Positions 54,890 to 64,000 of a stretch of 64,000 nt of DNA are shown here, piece after piece (position 1 is the stretch's first letter; each line of letters begins with the position of its first letter). The position numbers and the translations under genes were made by a program. Below the pieces are notes generated by a model, which searched no databases, was not told the DNA's origin, and saw nothing but the letters and a program-made list of their open reading frames with translations. Location of the stretch: positions 55,712,874 to 55,776,873 of the forward strand of contig OY759270.1 of the NCBI GenBank assembly GCA_963662155.1. The letters are read 5' to 3'. The stretch is from Lamellibrachia columna. Its lineage: Eukaryota; Annelida; Polychaeta; Sabellida; Siboglinidae.

Positions 54890-64000
<9,111 letters not shown>

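Overview
This is animal nuclear DNA. It carries one cellular protein-coding gene that I can recognise: a complete importin subunit alpha (karyopherin alpha) of the KPNA1/5/6 type. It lies on the + strand as 12 coding exons between 13461 and 53060. The exons join in phase at GT-AG sites into a 534-codon reading frame, close to the usual length of this family. Around and inside the gene are CR1-like LINEs, a tRNA-derived SINE, several terminal-inverted-repeat (TIR) DNA elements, broken THAP and zinc-finger transposon genes, and more than 30 different minisatellite or microsatellite arrays. By my count of array boundaries, tandem repeats fill about half of the window. An animal with LINEs, a tRNA-SINE and this intron layout fits a marine or other aquatic invertebrate, but the sequence alone does not let me name the species or phylum.

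Layout. 1-2789: decayed LINE (reverse transcriptase, RT), split by a TIR element and carrying 49-bp and 34-bp arrays born inside its coding sequence. 2860-3795: long TA/TG/GA microsatellite. 4625-5543: second LINE fragment ending in an in-frame 12-residue repeat. 5544-13460: mostly non-coding, with a hAT-like MITE with perfect 8-bp target duplications, arrays of 15, 43, 36 and 52 bp, and a broken minus-strand zinc-finger relic. 13461-53060: the importin alpha gene. Nearly every intron is packed with arrays: intron 1 (16, 51, 68, 40 and 64 bp), intron 2 (about 40 bp), intron 3 (21 bp), intron 4 (98 and 66 bp), intron 5 (27 bp, interrupted by a 5.5-kb block with a 50-bp array), intron 6 (21 bp), intron 7 (18 and 29 bp plus THAP relic), intron 8 (antisense CR1-like LINE and a 12-bp array), intron 9 (40 and 28 bp plus a foldback element), intron 10 (12 bp), intron 11 (47 bp). 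53061-about 54885: 3' untranslated region with a GGT repeat and two AATAAA signals. 54890-64000: a 26-bp satellite running off the window end.

The most striking pattern is that several arrays are seeded on unique functional sequence. The 47-bp array in intron 11 is a multiplied copy of the exon 11/intron 11 junction, including the 5' splice site. The 29-bp array in intron 7 is a multiplied copy of the intron 7/exon 8 junction, and each unit reads TAG|GTGAGT, a 3' splice site abutting a 5' splice site. The 21-bp array in intron 3 begins exactly at the exon 3 donor. LINE coding sequence has been multiplied in the same way at three places. This suggests a genome in which almost any short unique segment can become a minisatellite, and in which an essential gene tolerates dozens of decoy splice sites. 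Very long open frames over the arrays are by-products of stop-free repeat units and are not annotated as genes.
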